Source: Silvimonas amylolytica
GTDB lineage: Bacteria > Pseudomonadota > Gammaproteobacteria > Burkholderiales > Chitinibacteraceae
Direction of reading: 5' to 3'
NCBI RefSeq assembly: GCF_014645555.1
Contig: NZ_BMLY01000005.1
Span: 62,001 to 126,000, forward strand
DNA length: 64,000 nucleotides
Shown: positions 61,643 to 64,000 of the stretch, piece by piece
Numbering within the stretch: position 1 is the stretch's first letter
Layout: every line of letters begins with the position of its first letter
Program-made: the position numbers and the translations under genes
The notes under the pieces: model-generated
What the model was told of the DNA's origin: nothing
Seen by the model: the letters and a program-made list of their open reading frames with translations, nothing else
Databases searched by the model: none

Positions 61643-62485
61643 TTAAAATGCGTTGCGACGCCAGCGTTGCAGCCGGTTCTCGATCAAAGCCAGTGCGCGA
61701 TCGAGCACCACACCCACCATCCCGATCAGGATCATGGCGACGACCACCAGATCCAGCTGCAGCAACTGGCGGCCCCAGACCATCAGGTAACCGACGCCTT
61801 CACCTGCAGCCAACAGTTCAACAAACACCAGTGCCAGCCATGCCTGCATGACGGCCTGGCGCAAACCATTGAAGAGCGTCGGCAAGGCGCTGGGCAGCAC
61901 CACGCGGGTAATCACTTGCGGCAGGCTGAAACGGTAAACGCGGGCGACATCCAGCAAGGGGCGCGGTACTTGAGCGATGCCTTTGGTGGTCTGCACGGTG
62001 ACGGGCACGATGACCGCCAGCGAAATCGCCAGGACTTTCAGGGGTTCGCCAATGCCGACAAAGATGATCAGCAGCGGAATCCAGCCAATGACCGGAAACT
62101 GCGCGACCACCTCAAAGGTTGGATACAGATAAGCGCGGGCGCGGCGAGAGAAACCAAACAACACGCCCAGCACGAGGCCCGCGCCGCCGCCCAGCAGCAA
62201 ACTCCAGCCCACGCGCTTGAGACTGATCACGAGGTTGCTGGTCAGATCGCCGCTTTGCCACAAGTCGATGAACGAGGCGTAAACCAGCGCCGGTGAGGGC
62301 AATAACTGAGCCGGCAACCAATGCGCGCTGGCCGCGTGCTGCCACAAGGCCAAAAGCAGCAAGGGCACAATCGCGCCGACCAGTACGTGACTGGTTTTGA
62401 CCAGCCAGCCAGCCAGCCGGGATGGCGCCGGAACAGGGCGGGCAGGGGCCGGCAGGATGACGGCGGTAGAACTGTCTGCAGACAT
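61643..62485 (-). CDS. ABC transporter permease A, first block
   Basis: A 280-residue permease. After an N-terminal tail (VILPAPARPVPAPSRLAGWL) come six helices with PAQLLPSPALVYASFIDLWQ, FPVIGWIPLLIIFVGIGEPL and the EAA loop PLLDVARVYRFSLPQVITRV. It parallels the permease at 58844. It and the B-type permease probably form the membrane dimer of one transporter, since SsuC systems usually have one permease but here each block has two distinct ones. Confidence 0.92.
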   Translation of the reverse strand: MSADSSTAVILPAPARPVPAPSRLAGWLVKTSHVLVGAIVPLLLLALWQHAASAHWLPAQLLPSPALVYASFIDLWQSGDLTSNLVISLKRVGWSLLLGGGAGLVLGVLFGFSRRARAYLYPTFEVVAQFPVIGWIPLLIIFVGIGEPLKVLAISLAVIVPVTVQTTKGIAQVPRPLLDVARVYRFSLPQVITRVVLPSALPTLFNGLRQAVMQAWLALVFVELLAAGEGVGYLMVWGRQLLQLDLVVVAMILIGMVGVVLDRALALIENRLQRWRRNAF

Positions 62486-62541
62486 GAACGCAACTCCGGT
62501 CTATGCCCGCCACCCAGACCCGGTGGCGGGCTGGGTGCTGG

Positions 62542-63606
62542 TTACTTCTTGATATTGCCGTTGGCGTCGTATTCGTCCCAGTAGTGCTCAAGATGTTGTT
62601 CTTTGAGCGCTGTTTCCAGGTACTTCGGTTCGATCCAGCCATCCAGGCTCACGTCGTGGCGGATCAACTTGTAGCGCTTGGCTTCATTGACCGACTTTTG
62701 CAGCGTGGCGCGGTAGTAGTCATCCAGCAGCGGGTTATTGATTTCCTTGAGCTGGTAGTTCTGATAGTTCTTCAGAAAGTCGCCGTAGCCGGTATTGCCC
62801 GATTGCGCCCATTGGTGAAAGAGCTTGTCGCGGTTGGCTTCATCTGCGGTCCATTGCGCGGTTTTCACCAGCGCGTTCACAACGCGTTGCACGATCTGCG
62901 GGTACTTTTTCTCAAAGTCGGTACTGACCCAGAAGCTGGTCACCGAGCTGATTTTTGGGTCACGTGGAATGGTCAGCACACGTTTGGCAATGCCGCGTGC
63001 TTCCAGATCCCATGGCGAGATGATGGTGCCGTCGATGGTCTTGGTCGCCAACGATGCCTTCTGGTTGTCGGCGTTCTGGGTCAGGATGGTGAAGTCTTTT
63101 TCGGTCAAGCCATTGGCTTCCAGTACGCGGTCCAGCACCAGCTGGTTGGCGGTGCCCTTGAAGGTAGACAGCGTTTTGCCCTTCAGGTCCTGGATTGTCT
63201 TGGCCTGGCTATCCACCGGGGCCACCACATAAGTCGGGCCAAAGCGGCTTACGCCCAGAATGATGTGGTGGGAGATCCCCGTAGAGCGGCCGACGATCAG
63301 TGGCAGGTCGCCATGAAAGGCGAAGTCCACGAGACCGTTGGCGGCTTGTTCATTGACCGCCGGGCCGGCGCCAGGGAAGAACGTCCACTGCACCTTGATG
63401 CCATCGGCCTTGAATTCTTTCTCAAGCGCCGAGAGGTAATTGGCTGAAGCAATAAAGTTGGTATCGCCCAACGGCCGGCCACCGGTGCCAGCGCCGGGGT
63501 AGGCAATGCGGATCACGGTCGGTTTATCTTCGGCGTGGGCCGGTGCGGCCAGGGTCAGCGCGGCCAGTGCGAAGGTGGCCAGTGTGCGCAAAAAGTGATG
63601 TTTCAT
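62542..63606 (-). CDS. Periplasmic sulfonate/nitrate-type binding protein, first block
   Basis: A 354-residue binding protein with a signal peptide ending APAHA/ED. It shows VQWTFFPGAGPAVNEQAANG, LVDFAFHGDLPLIVGRSTG, KTIQDLKGKTLSTFKGTANQ and LVLDRVLEANGLTEKDFTIL. It is a paralog of the binding protein at 59710 but has a different C-terminus (ETALKEQHLEHYWDEYDANG). It begins the first permease block and follows the porin gene by 44 bp, suggesting shared transcription from a promoter beyond the right edge. Confidence 0.92.
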   Translation of the reverse strand: MKHHFLRTLATFALAALTLAAPAHAEDKPTVIRIAYPGAGTGGRPLGDTNFIASANYLSALEKEFKADGIKVQWTFFPGAGPAVNEQAANGLVDFAFHGDLPLIVGRSTGISHHIILGVSRFGPTYVVAPVDSQAKTIQDLKGKTLSTFKGTANQLVLDRVLEANGLTEKDFTILTQNADNQKASLATKTIDGTIISPWDLEARGIAKRVLTIPRDPKISSVTSFWVSTDFEKKYPQIVQRVVNALVKTAQWTADEANRDKLFHQWAQSGNTGYGDFLKNYQNYQLKEINNPLLDDYYRATLQKSVNEAKRYKLIRHDVSLDGWIEPKYLETALKEQHLEHYWDEYDANGNIKK

Positions 63607-63650
63607 GATGAGTCCTGTGGTTTGCGGTTTTTGTTATCCGGATAGCCTGA

Positions 63651-64000
63651 TCAGAAGCCGAACTGGAACTGCGCCAGCAGCTCAGAGATGTCCGACTTCG
63701 TCGCCGGGTTGGCGACTGCCGCGTTCTCATACAGATAGCGGTTCAAGTTGAGCTGGAACTTGGTGGTCTGGGCGAAGAACACATTCAGGCCCAGCGTGGC
63801 GATGGTCGATTTGGCGCTCTTGGCTGAAGACAGATCGACGTTCGGGTTCCACTGATCCCAGCGGGCAAATGCCTGATACGACTTGGGCCAATAATCGTCG
63901 TACTTGGCCTGGCTCTTGGAGCTATTGAGGAACTGCTCGCCCCACGTATAGAACGCGGTGAAGGTCTGGCTCTGGCCTTTCACGCCCGTGGTACCGACGC
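63651..64000 (-). CDS. Outer-membrane porin, C-terminal part (5' end outside window)
   Basis: The frame is open to the right edge and ends at 63651, giving the last 115 residues or so of a beta-barrel. Alternating-hydrophobic strands (QTFTAFYTWGEQFL, KFQLNLNRYLYENA) end in the outer-membrane signature ELLAQFQFGF with C-terminal Phe. The loop YWPKSYQAFARWDQWNPNVD fits OprO/OprP-like phosphate- or anion-selective porins. It probably lets the sulfonate-type substrates enter the periplasm for the adjacent transporters. Confidence 0.75.
   Translation of the reverse strand, partial: VGTTGVKGQSQTFTAFYTWGEQFLNSSKSQAKYDDYWPKSYQAFARWDQWNPNVDLSSAKSAKSTIATLGLNVFFAQTTKFQLNLNRYLYENAAVANPATKSDISELLAQFQFGF

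Overview
The window reads as ordinary chromosome of a GC-rich (high-50s percent by eye) Gram-negative bacterium, most likely a betaproteobacterium. The support is two proteins with PEP-CTERM sorting tails, a three-gene RND/NodT efflux set, TonB/HemP heme uptake, SoxR, two GGDEF-EAL proteins, two chemoreceptors and many intergenic hairpin repeats of the CATTCC...GGAAT kind. The genus cannot be read from the sequence. I saw no tRNA, rRNA, CRISPR array, prophage or insertion-sequence transposase.

Left part (1-13.6 kb): a Fur-box/hemP/TonB receptor heme-uptake operon cut by the left edge; a siderophore-interacting flavoprotein divergent from a MarR regulator over paired palindromes; a PEP-CTERM protein; an OmpA-like porin; a PLP ammonia-lyase; a Tat-exported purple acid phosphatase behind a Pho-box-like site; a second PEP-CTERM protein; and a two-domain molybdate-binding (Mop) protein. 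Middle (13.7-38.7 kb): two large c-di-GMP enzymes, two methyl-accepting chemotaxis proteins, an RsbQ-like hydrolase, a Gfo/Idh/MocA oxidoreductase divergent from a glycosyltransferase with sialyltransferase-type motifs, a periplasmic amino-acid-type binding protein, and a block with a PAP2 phosphatase, an OmpR/EnvZ-type two-component system and two flanking secreted lipoproteins. A SoxR gene with a textbook SoxR promoter drives a monooxygenase/VOC pair.

Right-centre (38.7-53.3 kb): an RND efflux operon whose adaptor and pump genes are separated by about 540 bp holding a repeat element; then redox genes (zinc-type dehydrogenase, aldehyde dehydrogenase, two LysR regulators, tautomerase, WrbA-like flavodoxin). 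This stretch carries five copies of a structured repeat of about 200 bp. Its stems differ between copies by paired, compensating changes, and two copies sit next to perfect ten-unit hexanucleotide microsatellites.

Right end (53.4-64 kb): an organosulfur scavenging locus. A sigma-54 promoter precedes a TauD-like dioxygenase and an FMN-dependent monooxygenase. A sigma-54 activator lacking a sensor domain follows. A seven-gene ABC transporter operon runs towards it in the order binding protein - permease A - permease B - binding protein - permease A - permease B - ATPase: a tandem duplication of a three-gene block served by one ATPase. A partial outer-membrane porin lies upstream at the right edge.
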